Assembly: GCF_002776695.1 (NCBI RefSeq)
Contig: NZ_LFJC01000003.1
Location: 2,210,487 to 2,274,486, forward strand
Source of the DNA: Bradyrhizobium nitroreducens
GTDB lineage: Bacteria; Pseudomonadota; Alphaproteobacteria; Rhizobiales; Xanthobacteraceae
Direction of reading: 5' to 3'
DNA: 64,000 nucleotides
Both the position numbers and the translations under genes were made by a program. Shown one piece after another: positions 33,903 to 42,845 of this stretch. Every line of letters begins with the position of its first letter. Positions within the stretch are counted from its first letter, which is position 1. Under the pieces are notes generated by a model, which was given only the letters and a program-made list of their open reading frames with translations, was not told where the DNA came from and did no database searches.

Positions 33903-34121
33903 ATGGGCAGCACGACCGACAAGATCAAGGGTACCGCCAACGAGGCGATCGGCAAGGCCAAGCAGGGCATCGGTGAAGCCACCGGTTCCGAGCGCATGAA
34001 GGGCGAAGGCGTGGTCCAGGAAGTGAAGGGCAAGGGCCAGCAGGCCATGGGCGATGCCAAGGACGCTGCGAAGGAGGCGATCGATCGCGCCGCAGCCGCG
34101 GCCAAGCGCGCGGCGGAATGA
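33903..34121 (+). CDS. csbD: CsbD-family stress protein
   Basis: A 72-residue, highly charged and disordered-looking CsbD protein: TTDKIKGTANEAIGKAKQG, then GEGVVQEVKGKGQQAMGDAK. The family is induced by general stress in many bacteria and has no known biochemical role. GAAAGGAGAG lies before the ATG, and a very stable terminator follows 18 bp after the stop, so it is a single-gene transcript, probably strongly expressed. Confidence 0.93.
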   Translation: MGSTTDKIKGTANEAIGKAKQGIGEATGSERMKGEGVVQEVKGKGQQAMGDAKDAAKEAIDRAAAAAKRAAE

Positions 34122-34139
34122 CGCGCGGCATCTGAAGCG

Positions 34140-34171
34140 AGAAGACCGGCCGAAAGGCCGGTCTTCTTTTG
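34140..34171 (+). terminator. Strong rho-independent terminator after csbD
   Basis: Perfect 13-bp stem (34140-34152 with 34157-34169) closed by a GAAA tetraloop and followed by T residues. Confidence 0.9.
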
Positions 34172-34174
34172 CTG

Positions 34175-34253
34175 TCATTCCGGGGCGGTGCGAAGCACCG
34201 AACCCGGAATCTCGAGATTCCGGGTTCGGCTCTTCGAGCCGCCCCGGAATGAC
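34175..34253. repeat. Palindromic repeat, family A
   Basis: Arms GTCATTCCGGGGCGG and CCGCCCCGGAATGAC with the inner palindrome CCCGGAATCTCGAGATTCCGGG, nearly the same as the copy at 17907. It lies between convergent csbD and the FKBP gene. Confidence 0.88.
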
Positions 34254-34263
34254 GGCTGCGCCG

Positions 34264-34728
34264 TCACTTCACCGCGAGCAATTCCACGTCGAACATCAGC
34301 GTCGCGTTCGGCGGGATCACGCCGCCCGCGCCGCGCGCGCCGTAGCCGAGCTGCGGCGGGATGATGAGCGTGCGCTTGCCGCCGACCTTCATGGAGGCGA
34401 CACCCTCGTCCCAGCCCGCGATGACGCGGCCCTTGCCGATCGGGAATTCGAACGGCTCCTTGCGATCGACGGAGCTGTCGAATTTCTTGCCCTTCTGGCC
34501 GTTCTCGTAGAGCCAGCCGGTGTAGTGCATCACGCAGATCTGTCCGGGCTGCGGCGAGGCGCCGGTACCGACGGTGGAATCGATGATCTGCAAGCCTGAA
34601 GCTGTGGTCATGGTTTTTCCTGCGGTCTGGGCCGAGGCCGTGGTGGAAACGAAATGCGACACGCCGGCGATCACCGTGATCGCGAGTGCCGACATCAGAG
34701 TGAGAAGCGCGCGCTGGAGACGCTGCAT
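34264..34728 (-). CDS. Exported FKBP-type peptidyl-prolyl isomerase
   Basis: A 154-residue protein with a signal peptide (about residues 1-34, ending STTASAQ) and one FKBP domain: VMHYTGWLYENGQKGKKFDS, FPIGKGRVIAGWDEGV, and LIIPPQLGYGARG...IPPNATLMFDVELL. The aromatic pocket residues Y, F, D, W and Y are all present, so prolyl isomerase activity is likely, in the periplasm. It is transcribed alone. Confidence 0.93.
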   Translation of the reverse strand: MQRLQRALLTLMSALAITVIAGVSHFVSTTASAQTAGKTMTTASGLQIIDSTVGTGASPQPGQICVMHYTGWLYENGQKGKKFDSSVDRKEPFEFPIGKGRVIAGWDEGVASMKVGGKRTLIIPPQLGYGARGAGGVIPPNATLMFDVELLAVK

Positions 34729-34799
34729 AAGACACCTTCCGTTTGAGGCGGAAGGTGTCTAGCGCAACGAGGGTAACGTTTCCAGCCCTTGCGCCTCGA

Positions 34800-36386
34800 T
34801 CAGTAGCCGAGCGCGCAGCCGTCCTTGCGCGGATCGGAACCGCCGGTGAGCGTGCCCTTGTCCCAATCGATCCAGATCGCCTGGGCGCCGCCGAGCGGGC
34901 CGACCACGCTGGTGGTCTTGTGACCGAGCTTCTTCAGCCCCTCGACGATCGCGGCCGGCACGCTGTCCTCAAGCTGATACTGGCCCTCGTAGTGCAGGCC
35001 GCGCGGCATGTCGATCGCCTCCTGCACGTCGCAGCCGTAATCGAGGATGTTGGTCAAGACATGGGTCTGGCCGGTCGGCTGGTACTGTCCGCCCATCACG
35101 GCGAACGACATGGTGGAGCGGCCGCCCTTGGTGAGCAGGCCCGGCATGATGGTGTGCAACGGCCGCTTGCCACCCTCGATGCAGTTGGGATGGCCGGGCT
35201 GGATGCGGAAGCCGCCGGCCCGGTTCTGGAACAACACGCCGGTCTTGTTCGAGACGATCGCCGAACCGAAGGAATGCGCGACCGAATTGATGAACGAGCA
35301 GACGTTGCGGTCCTTGTCCACCACCGTGATGTAGATGGTCGACGGATTCATCGGCGGCGCGACGTTCGGCAGGTCGAGCATGCCGTCCATGCGGATCTTG
35401 CTGATATACTCGTCAGCAAAACCCTTCTCCAGCATCTCGGCGACATTGATCTTCATGTGCTCGGGAGAGGCGACGTGCATCTCGCGGTTCATGTAGGCGA
35501 TGCGCGCGGCTTCCGCCTCGAGATGGAAACGCTCGACGCTGACGGGCGCGTACTTCGTCAAATCGAAGCGCGACAGGATGTTGAGCATCAAGAGGGCGGT
35601 GACGCCCGGGCCGTTCGGCGGGCACTGCCAGAAGTCATAGCCCTTGTACATGGTGCCGATCGGCGAAGTCGTCTCGGTGGTGTGCGCGGCGAAATCGTCG
35701 AGGGTGTGGAGGCCACCGATCCCGCGCAGCGTCTCGACCATGTCTTCGGCGACCGCGCCCTTGTAGAAGCCGTCGCGGCCGTCCTTGGCGATCGCGCGCA
35801 GGGTCTTGCCGAGCTCGGCCTGGCGGATGACGTCGCCGGCCACCGGCGGCTTGCCGCCCGGCAGCAGGTAGCGCACGGTGTTGGTGCCGGCCTTCAGCTT
35901 CTCGAACTGGTTCTTCCAGTCGAAGGCGATGCGGGGGGCGACGACATAGCCTTCCTCGGCCGCCTTGATCGCGGGCTGCAGCAGGCGGTCGAAGCCGAAC
36001 TTGCCGTGATCGCGCAGCACGGTTGCAAAGGCATCGATCACGCCGGGAATCGAAACCGCATGCGCCGAGGTCAGCGGCACCGAGTTGATCTTGCGCTCGA
36101 GATACCAGTCGGCATTCGCCGCCTTCGGCGCGCGGCCGGAGCCGTTATAGGCGATGATCTTGCCCTCACCCCGCGGCTGGACCAGTGCGAAACAGTCGCC
36201 GCCGATACCGGTCGATTGCGGCTCGATCACGCCGAGCAGGGCCGAGCCGGCCACCGCCGCATCTACCGCAGTGCCGCCCTCCCGCAGCACCTCGATTGCC
36301 GCGAGCGAGGCCTGCGGGTGCGAGGTCGCAACCATCGCGTTGGTGGCGTGGACCGTGGACCTGCCGGGGAAATGGAAGTTTCTCAT
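34800..36386 (-). CDS. ggt: Gamma-glutamyltransferase (glutathione hydrolase) family
   Basis: A 528-residue Ntn hydrolase. The autocatalytic cleavage and nucleophile region reads NPSTIYITVVDKDRNVCSF, with the candidate catalytic threonine in PST. N-terminal parts AVDAAVAGSALLGVIEPQSTG and GGDCFALV match the large subunit. No signal peptide is visible after choosing the start MRNFHFPGRSTVHATN, so the enzyme appears cytosolic, unlike E. coli Ggt. The usual threonine-threonine-histidine context is altered (STIY), so substrate preference may differ. Confidence 0.88.
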   Translation of the reverse strand: MRNFHFPGRSTVHATNAMVATSHPQASLAAIEVLREGGTAVDAAVAGSALLGVIEPQSTGIGGDCFALVQPRGEGKIIAYNGSGRAPKAANADWYLERKINSVPLTSAHAVSIPGVIDAFATVLRDHGKFGFDRLLQPAIKAAEEGYVVAPRIAFDWKNQFEKLKAGTNTVRYLLPGGKPPVAGDVIRQAELGKTLRAIAKDGRDGFYKGAVAEDMVETLRGIGGLHTLDDFAAHTTETTSPIGTMYKGYDFWQCPPNGPGVTALLMLNILSRFDLTKYAPVSVERFHLEAEAARIAYMNREMHVASPEHMKINVAEMLEKGFADEYISKIRMDGMLDLPNVAPPMNPSTIYITVVDKDRNVCSFINSVAHSFGSAIVSNKTGVLFQNRAGGFRIQPGHPNCIEGGKRPLHTIMPGLLTKGGRSTMSFAVMGGQYQPTGQTHVLTNILDYGCDVQEAIDMPRGLHYEGQYQLEDSVPAAIVEGLKKLGHKTTSVVGPLGGAQAIWIDWDKGTLTGGSDPRKDGCALGY

Positions 36387-36583
36387 CGAATTCTTGCTCT
36401 CTTGGCCGTGGGCGCAGGTGGTGCGCCATCTCGCAAAACCCGGGTCTACATGACACATTCCCGCCCGTCGGGGCAATGCTGGCATACCAGCGAAATGGCT
36501 GCCATCCACCAGGCGTATAGACCTTTCGAGGCCGGCGCCCCCTGCGGGTTTTCCGGGCCGCACGCGCCTGCTAAACGAGCCGC

Positions 36584-37366
36584 ATGTCTGAACCGCATTC
36601 GGCCACCAAGGTCGCCGCCTTCTACCAGTTCGCTGCCCTCCCGGATTACCGCGAGCTGCGCGAACCGCTGCGCGCGTTCTGCGCCGGCCTGACGCTGAAG
36701 GGCAGCGTGCTGCTGGCGCAGGAGGGCATCAACGGCACGCTCGCCGGTGTGCCGAAGGCGATCGATGCCCTCGCCCATGAGCTGGCGCACGGCGACATGT
36801 TCGGCGGCCGGCTGAACAATCTCGAATTGAAGTTCTCCACCGCCGAGGCGATGCCGTTCGGACGGCTCAAGGTGCGGCTGAAGAAGGAGATCGTCACGCT
36901 CGGCGATGCGGCTGCCGATCCGACCCGCCAGGTCGGCACCTATGTCGATGCCAGCGAATGGAACGCGCTGATCTCGGCACCCGATACGCTGCTGCTCGAC
37001 ACCCGCAACGCCTTCGAGGTGGCGATGGGAACGTTCGAAGGCGCCGTCGATCCCGGCATCAGAAGCTTCGGCCAGTTCAAGGATTTTGCCGCCGAGCGGC
37101 TCGATCCGGCCAGACACCGCAGGATCGCGATGTTCTGCACCGGCGGCATCCGCTGCGAGAAGGCGAGCGCGCATCTGCTCGCGCGCGACTTTGCCGAGGT
37201 CTATCACCTCAAGGGCGGCATCCTCAGATATCTGGAAGAGGTGCCGGAGGCGCAGAGCCGTTGGCGCGGCGAATGCTTCGTGTTCGATGAGCGTGTCGCG
37301 CTGGGCCATGGCCTGCAAGAATCCGGCTTGCGCGAACGGAACAAGGATGCTGCGCGTGACGAATGA
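36584..37366 (+). CDS. trhO: tRNA uridine-34 hydroxylase, rhodanese fold
   Basis: A 260-residue YceA/TrhO protein. The N-terminal acylphosphatase-like domain has LKGSVLLAQEGINGTLAG; the rhodanese domain has LLLDTRNAFEVAMGTF and the active loop MFCTGGIRCEKAS. TrhO forms 5-hydroxyuridine at position 34 of tRNAs in an oxygen-dependent way. The gene is divergent from ggt and overlaps slyX by 20 bp. Confidence 0.92.
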   Translation: MSEPHSATKVAAFYQFAALPDYRELREPLRAFCAGLTLKGSVLLAQEGINGTLAGVPKAIDALAHELAHGDMFGGRLNNLELKFSTAEAMPFGRLKVRLKKEIVTLGDAAADPTRQVGTYVDASEWNALISAPDTLLLDTRNAFEVAMGTFEGAVDPGIRSFGQFKDFAAERLDPARHRRIAMFCTGGIRCEKASAHLLARDFAEVYHLKGGILRYLEEVPEAQSRWRGECFVFDERVALGHGLQESGLRERNKDAARDE

Positions 37367-37574
37367 GATCAGGACGCTGAGCGAGCGCATCGACACGCTG
37401 GAGACGCGGCTCGCCTACCAGGACGACGCGATCGAGACGCTGAACCAGACCATCACCGCGCAGTGGAAGCAGATCGATCTGCTGACGCGGAAGATCGCGG
37501 AGCTCGGCGAGCGGCTCCAGGAAGCCGAGGCGAATGCGCCGGGGCCCGCCAACGAGCCTCCGCCGCATTATTGA
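37347..37574 (+). CDS. slyX: SlyX-family coiled-coil protein
   Basis: A 75-residue SlyX protein: LSERIDTLETRLAYQDDAIE, then LNQTITAQWKQIDLL, one long coiled coil, and a proline-rich tail ending PPPHY, typical of the family. The role is unknown. The ATG overlaps the end of trhO; a GTG three codons later is an alternative start. It stops 6 bp before the convergent cyclase gene. Confidence 0.9.
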   Translation: MLRVTNEIRTLSERIDTLETRLAYQDDAIETLNQTITAQWKQIDLLTRKIAELGERLQEAEANAPGPANEPPPHY

Positions 37575-37580
37575 GCCGTC

Positions 37581-39485
37581 CTACTGGCCGGACGCCTTGG
37601 GCATCAAACTCATGAGCTCGCCGGACATCATCAGGCGGTTGCGGCCGGCGTCCTTGGCGGCGTAGAGCGCCCGGTCGGCAGCTTCAACCAGCGAGGCCAC
37701 GCCCGCCGTGCGCTCCAGCGCCGGCCGGCAGGTCGCACCGCCGACCGAGACGGTAACGCATCCAGATGCCAGATTGCTGCTTTGAACGAGGCCAGCCTCG
37801 TGAATGGCCTTGCGGATCCGTTCACCGACCAGGGCGCAGCCGGCGGCATCGGTGTTCGGCAGCAGCATGGCGAATTCCTCGCCGCCATAGCGCGCCGCCA
37901 GATCGCCGGCACGCTGCGTCTCGGCCGCGATGATCTTCGCGACCAGGCGCAGGCAGGCGTCGCCCGCGGGATGGCCGTAATCGTCGTTGTAGGCCTTGAA
38001 GTGATCGACATCTATCATCAGCAAAGCGAGGCTGGAGCGGTCGCGATAGGCCCGCGCCCATTCCTCTTTCAGCCGCTCGTCGAAGCGACGGCGATTGGCA
38101 AGGCCGGTGAGGCTGTCCTCGATCGCAAGCGTCTCGAGCCTGGTTTCCAGCTTCTTGTGCTCGGTGATGTCGCGCGAGATCGCGACCACGCCGTCGACGC
38201 GGCCATCGTCCTTGCGCGTCACCCGCATGGTCGATTCCAGCCAGACCTCACCGTTCCTCCTGTGCGCGTTGCGGTAAATGAGGCGCGCCTCCTCGCGTTC
38301 GCCGCGCTTCATGGCGTCGACGATCGCCTGGACCACCGGCAGATCCTCCGGATTGATGCCCGCCAGCGCCGGCGTGCCGATCAATTGATTGGCGCGCCAG
38401 CCGACGACGCGCACGGACGAGGGCGAGACATAGCGCAGCCGCTCGTCGAGCCCGATGCGGGTCACCATGTCGCTGGAGCCTTCGGCGAGCAGGCGGAAAT
38501 GGGCCTCTTTCTCGACCAGGGCCGCGGCCATGCGCTGGCCGCGCTGCAACTGCCGCACCAGCACGGCGCCGATGACCGCAATCAGCATCACCAGCGCGAG
38601 GACGTAGAGCATGCGGGAGATGGCCGCGGCGCGCCAGGGCGCGAGCAGCTCGTCCTTGTCCAGCGTGGCGAGCAGGACCAGCGGATAGCGGACGGAGCGC
38701 TTGAAGAAGCTGACGCGCTCGGCACCGTCCAGCGGCGACTTGAAATGATAGGCGCCGCTCGGCCGCTGCAGGCTGGCGTCGCGGAACAGCGGGGTGTCGG
38801 CGACGCTGCGGCCGACGAACTTGTCGTTGCTGGGATTGCGCGCGATGATCAATCCGTCGCCATGAACCAACGCAGCAGAGCTGTTGCGGCCGATCTCGAA
38901 CTGCTCGTAGAAGTGCGCGAGATATCCGGAACTGATGGTCGCGAGCACCACGCCGCCGAAGCTGCCGTCCGGCTTGTTGAAGCGGCGCGACAGAGTGACC
39001 ACCCATTCGCCTTCGAGGAGGCTCTTCACGGGATGGCCGACATAGGGCTCCCGTTTCGGGGAGAGCTGATGATGGCGGAAGAGCGCGTCGTCGCTGAGCG
39101 TCGAGCCGATCGTGCCGGGCGAGGTCAGCCAGTTGCCCTGGTCGTCGATGATGGCGAAGCTGTGGATGCGCGGAACCGCCTTCCTGCGCGCCTCCATGAC
39201 GTTGCCGAGCTTGGCGATGGTGGTGGGGCCGGTGCCGTCCATCTCGAGCCGGCTGACGACGCCGACGACGCCGGAATCCAGGAGATCGAGGCTGTCCTCG
39301 GCATGCTGGGTCAGCGACCGGGCGACGTTGGCCATTTCGGTCTCGGCACCCCGGAGCACCGCATCGCGCGCAGCCCATTCGCGCCAGCCGCTGACGCCGA
39401 GAATGGTCGCGCAGGTCAGCACGACGAACGCCGCCGCGCGCAGCGGCAGGCGGCTCCATCCGGCTCTTTGGGTCGCAAGGCTCAT
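37581..39485 (-). CDS. Membrane diguanylate cyclase (Cache-PAS-GGDEF)
   Basis: A 634-residue sensor: TM1 at about 14-34, periplasmic dCache-like domain to about 285, TM2 at about 289-308, PAS domain (about 322-440) and C-terminal GGDEF domain. The active site is RYGGEEFAML, and an RxxD inhibitory site (RAGD) sits five residues before it, so it should make cyclic di-GMP and be product-inhibited. The Cache domain binds small molecules outside; the ligand is unknown. A 175-bp region without features lies upstream. Confidence 0.9.
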   Translation of the reverse strand: MSLATQRAGWSRLPLRAAAFVVLTCATILGVSGWREWAARDAVLRGAETEMANVARSLTQHAEDSLDLLDSGVVGVVSRLEMDGTGPTTIAKLGNVMEARRKAVPRIHSFAIIDDQGNWLTSPGTIGSTLSDDALFRHHQLSPKREPYVGHPVKSLLEGEWVVTLSRRFNKPDGSFGGVVLATISSGYLAHFYEQFEIGRNSSAALVHGDGLIIARNPSNDKFVGRSVADTPLFRDASLQRPSGAYHFKSPLDGAERVSFFKRSVRYPLVLLATLDKDELLAPWRAAAISRMLYVLALVMLIAVIGAVLVRQLQRGQRMAAALVEKEAHFRLLAEGSSDMVTRIGLDERLRYVSPSSVRVVGWRANQLIGTPALAGINPEDLPVVQAIVDAMKRGEREEARLIYRNAHRRNGEVWLESTMRVTRKDDGRVDGVVAISRDITEHKKLETRLETLAIEDSLTGLANRRRFDERLKEEWARAYRDRSSLALLMIDVDHFKAYNDDYGHPAGDACLRLVAKIIAAETQRAGDLAARYGGEEFAMLLPNTDAAGCALVGERIRKAIHEAGLVQSSNLASGCVTVSVGGATCRPALERTAGVASLVEAADRALYAAKDAGRNRLMMSGELMSLMPKASGQ

Positions 39486-39660
39486 GCGGCAGAATTCTCC
39501 GATGGTTCGGAAACTCTGCGGCTTCTATTAGTGAACTCTGAAATCCCTACTGGAATACGCGGCGATCTGCCCGGGTTCCAGTAGTCCTACGGATGCCGCA
39601 ATCGGCGCATCGCTAACAGGATATTAGCGAGCCTATCGGAATCCGGCCTCCTGGCGCCTG

Positions 39661-39951
<291 letters not shown>

Positions 39952-39982
39952 TCAGGGGCCATAACCCTGTTCAGGACCATTC

Positions 39983-41026
39983 GTGCCCCAATCTGCAAAA
40001 AAGCCCTTCATCGACGTGCTCTCCGGCCAGCGTCAGAGCACCCCGCCCATGTGGATGATGCGGCAGGCCGGCCGCTATTTGCCGGAATATCGCGAGGTGC
40101 GCGCCAAGGCCGGCGGCTTCCTCGACCTCTGCTTCAACCCGGAGCTTGCGGCCGAGGTGACGCTGCAACCGATCCGCAGGTTCGGCTTCGATGCGGCGAT
40201 CATCTTCTCGGACATCCTGGTGATCCCCTATGCGCTCGGGCGCTCGGTGCGGTTCGAGGTCGGCGAGGGCCCACGGCTGGATCCGCTGGATGATCCCGCG
40301 AAGGTCGCGACGCTGATGCGGCGCGCCGATTTCGGCAAGCTCGAGCCGGTGTTCGAGGCGCTGCGTATCGTGCGTAGCGCGCTGGACCCGAAGGTCGCGC
40401 TGATCGGCTTCTGCGGCGCGCCGTGGACGGTCGCGACCTACATGGTTGCTGGCCAGGGCACGCCCGACCAGGCGCCGGCCCGAATGATGGCCTACCGGCA
40501 TCCGGAGGCGTTCGCTGAGATCATCGACGCGCTGGTCGAGAACTCCATTCAATATCTGCTGGCGCAGCTCGATGCCGGCGCCAACGCCTTGCAGATCTTC
40601 GACACCTGGGCTGGCGTGCTGCCGCCGGCTGAATTCGCGCGCTGGTCGGTCGAGCCGACGCGGCGCATCATCGAGGGCGTGCGGGCCAAGGTGCCGGATG
40701 CCAAGATCATCGGCTTCCCCCGCGGCGCCGGCGCGCTACTGCCCGGTTACGTCGAGGCGACAGGCGTCAATGCCGTGAGCATCGACTGGACGGCAGAGCC
40801 GGCCTTCATCCGCGAGCGCGTGCAGAGCAAGGTCGCCGTGCAGGGCAATCTCGACCCGCTGGCGCTGATCGCGGGCGGCGCCGCGCTCGACCGCGCGGTC
40901 GATGACGTGCTGACCAATTTTGCGCAAGGGCGGCTGATCTTCAACCTCGGCCATGGCATCCAGCCGGAGACGCCGATCGCCCATGTCGAGCAGATGATCA
41001 AGCGCGTGAGAGACGGGCGCGGTTAG
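39983..41026 (+). CDS. hemE: Uroporphyrinogen decarboxylase
   Basis: A 347-residue URO-D enzyme converting uroporphyrinogen III to coproporphyrinogen III in heme synthesis. Signatures: [20 protein letters not shown] near the N-terminus and [19 protein letters not shown] in the middle; conserved D and Y are in FSDILV and related segments. The start is a GTG ([11 protein letters not shown]). It is convergent with a FixJ-like regulator gene, 9 bp apart. Another heme gene, hemC, lies beyond that regulator on the other strand. Confidence 0.95.
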   Translation: MPQSAKKPFIDVLSGQRQSTPPMWMMRQAGRYLPEYREVRAKAGGFLDLCFNPELAAEVTLQPIRRFGFDAAIIFSDILVIPYALGRSVRFEVGEGPRLDPLDDPAKVATLMRRADFGKLEPVFEALRIVRSALDPKVALIGFCGAPWTVATYMVAGQGTPDQAPARMMAYRHPEAFAEIIDALVENSIQYLLAQLDAGANALQIFDTWAGVLPPAEFARWSVEPTRRIIEGVRAKVPDAKIIGFPRGAGALLPGYVEATGVNAVSIDWTAEPAFIRERVQSKVAVQGNLDPLALIAGGAALDRAVDDVLTNFAQGRLIFNLGHGIQPETPIAHVEQMIKRVRDGRG

Positions 41027-41035
41027 GCTCGGAGA

Positions 41036-41698
41036 TCACAAGGACGCGTTCTGCCGGCTGGCGTCGCCACGCGCACCTCCCGCGACGGGGACCGTTCGGC
41101 TGCTCCGGGTGGCCTCGAAAGCCGCAATCGCAAGCTGGGCGATTGTCTTGACCCCAGCCTTTCGCATGATGCTAGCACGATGGTCCTCGATCGTTCGCGG
41201 GCTGAGGTTCAATTTGCGCCCGATGACCTTGCTGGTCGAGCCGGCAAGCAAATGATCCAGCACTTCCTGCTCTCGCTTGGTCAGCCGCCAGGAAGTCTTG
41301 AAGCCGTCAGCCTGAGCCGGCGAGCCTGTGTCGACGCTCGCCCCGGCATCCTCGATCCGCGCGATGAGATCGCCGGCGTTGAACGGCTTCTCCACGAAAT
41401 CTGCGGCCCCCAGGTGAAGCGCGCGCACCGCGGTCGGAATATCACCTTGGCCCGATACGATAAGGACCGGCGTCGGATTGGACATGTTTCGGAGCTCGCC
41501 CAGGACGTCGAGCCCGGACTCGGCCGGCAGACAGAGGTCCAGGAGGATGCAAGCCGGACAGCTCCGGCCAAGGCGCGCAAGCAGCGCCCCGCCATCCGCG
41601 AAAAACACCGGTCGATACCCGGCGCGCTCGAGAACAATTCTCAGCATCGCGCGCATCGTGAGATCGTCTTCGAGGATGAAGACTTCATTGCCAGCCAT
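41036..41698 (-). CDS. FixJ/NarL-type response regulator
   Basis: A 220-residue regulator. Receiver domain: acidic pair in FILEDDLTM, phospho-acceptor D in ILLDLCLPAESG, and K in FVEKPFNAGD. The LuxR-type HTH is LTKREQEVLDHLLAGSTSKV...LSPRTIEDHRASIMRK. A longer start (MRAHRAVTLAK) is possible, but MAGNEVF matches family length. No kinase adjoins, so the partner is unknown; the hybrid kinase at 26.6-28.6 kb is one candidate by content only. It lies between hemE and hemC. Confidence 0.88.
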   Translation of the reverse strand: MAGNEVFILEDDLTMRAMLRIVLERAGYRPVFFADGGALLARLGRSCPACILLDLCLPAESGLDVLGELRNMSNPTPVLIVSGQGDIPTAVRALHLGAADFVEKPFNAGDLIARIEDAGASVDTGSPAQADGFKTSWRLTKREQEVLDHLLAGSTSKVIGRKLNLSPRTIEDHRASIMRKAGVKTIAQLAIAAFEATRSSRTVPVAGGARGDASRQNASL

Positions 41699-41838
41699 CG
41701 TCGCCACTCTTTTTGCCAAAGTGACGGCTCTATGCGCCCTCACGGCCGGCAGGAGAAGCGGAAGATGTTAAGACAGTTCTCGATTAGATAAGGGCAACTT
41801 TACCTAAAACTTGCTCGAATTAGGCTGGAATTAACGTC

Positions 41839-42819
41839 CTAGCGCGGCCGGCTGCGCTCGATGATCTCGGCGGCGCCTTTCATCAGCAGATCCAGACCCA
41901 CCGCACGGCCGAGCTCGCGCGGGCGATTGGCGGGACCTTCGCGCGAGGCTTCGATGATAGTGTTGCCGGAGAGGTCGAGCACGGATGCGGTCAGCGACAT
42001 CTGATCGCCGGCGATGGTCGAGAAGCCGGCCACCGGAGAATTGCAGTGGCCGTTGAGCACCCACAGCACCTCGCGCTCGGCGTCGGCAGAGGCGTGCGCA
42101 GCGGGATCGTCGATCGATGACAGGATTTTTCGCGTCTGCCAGTCCTGCGCCGCGCATTCGACGGCGACGATGCCCTGCCCCGCCGCCGGCAGCATCTCCA
42201 CCGCAGTAAACTCGTAAGCGATGCGGCTGGCGAGGCCGACGCGGTCGAGACCGGAACGCGCCATGATCAGCGCGTCCGCCGGGCCTACCGCGCCGCCATC
42301 CGGCAGCTTCTGCTTCTCGCCATTGTCGAGTTTTCGCACGCGGGTGTCGGCGGCGCCGCGGAAGTGGATCACCTCGACATCCGGAAACAGCCGCCGCGCA
42401 TAGGCGGCCCGGCGGACCGCGTTGGTGCCAATTTTAAAACCCTTGCCGCGCGACTGGCACAGCGCCTCCAGGGTCACGCCATCGCGCAGCACCAGCGCGT
42501 CGCTGGGTGGATCGCGCGACAGCGTGGCGCCGATGACGAGGCCTGGCGTGTCCTCGTTACCGGGCATGTCCTTCAGCGAATGCATCGCCGCCTGCAAGTC
42601 GCCGGACAGCACGGCGGCCCGGATCTGCGCCACGAAGGCGCCGCCCTTGCCGCCATGGGGCAGCAGCTTGCTGGTCTGGTCGGTATCGCCCGTGGTGTCG
42701 AACTTGACGATCTCGACGTCGAGACCGGGCAGGGCGGCGGTCAGGCGGCGCGCGATCTCTTCCGTCTGTGCCAGCGCCATCGCGCTCTTGCGTGTGCCGA
42801 TCCTCAATCGCGTAGCCAA
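41839..42819 (-). CDS. hemC: Hydroxymethylbilane synthase, divergent
   Basis: A 326-residue porphobilinogen deaminase that joins four porphobilinogens. Key residues are kept: RIGTRKSAMALAQ, catalytic D in AMHSLKDMPG, paired R in TNAVRRAAYAR, HFRGAADTRVRKLDNGE, and the cofactor-anchoring C in LNGHCNSPVAG. Several segments depart from the usual family text (HGGKGGAFVAQIR, HSLKDMPGNEDTPGLVIGATL), so this may be a second, divergent copy. It sits 26 bp downstream of a GMC oxidoreductase gene on the same strand and could be in its transcript. Confidence 0.88.
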   Translation of the reverse strand: MATRLRIGTRKSAMALAQTEEIARRLTAALPGLDVEIVKFDTTGDTDQTSKLLPHGGKGGAFVAQIRAAVLSGDLQAAMHSLKDMPGNEDTPGLVIGATLSRDPPSDALVLRDGVTLEALCQSRGKGFKIGTNAVRRAAYARRLFPDVEVIHFRGAADTRVRKLDNGEKQKLPDGGAVGPADALIMARSGLDRVGLASRIAYEFTAVEMLPAAGQGIVAVECAAQDWQTRKILSSIDDPAAHASADAEREVLWVLNGHCNSPVAGFSTIAGDQMSLTASVLDLSGNTIIEASREGPANRPRELGRAVGLDLLMKGAAEIIERSRPR

Positions 42820-42845
42820 GTCCTGGTCCTCTCAACAATCGCGGG

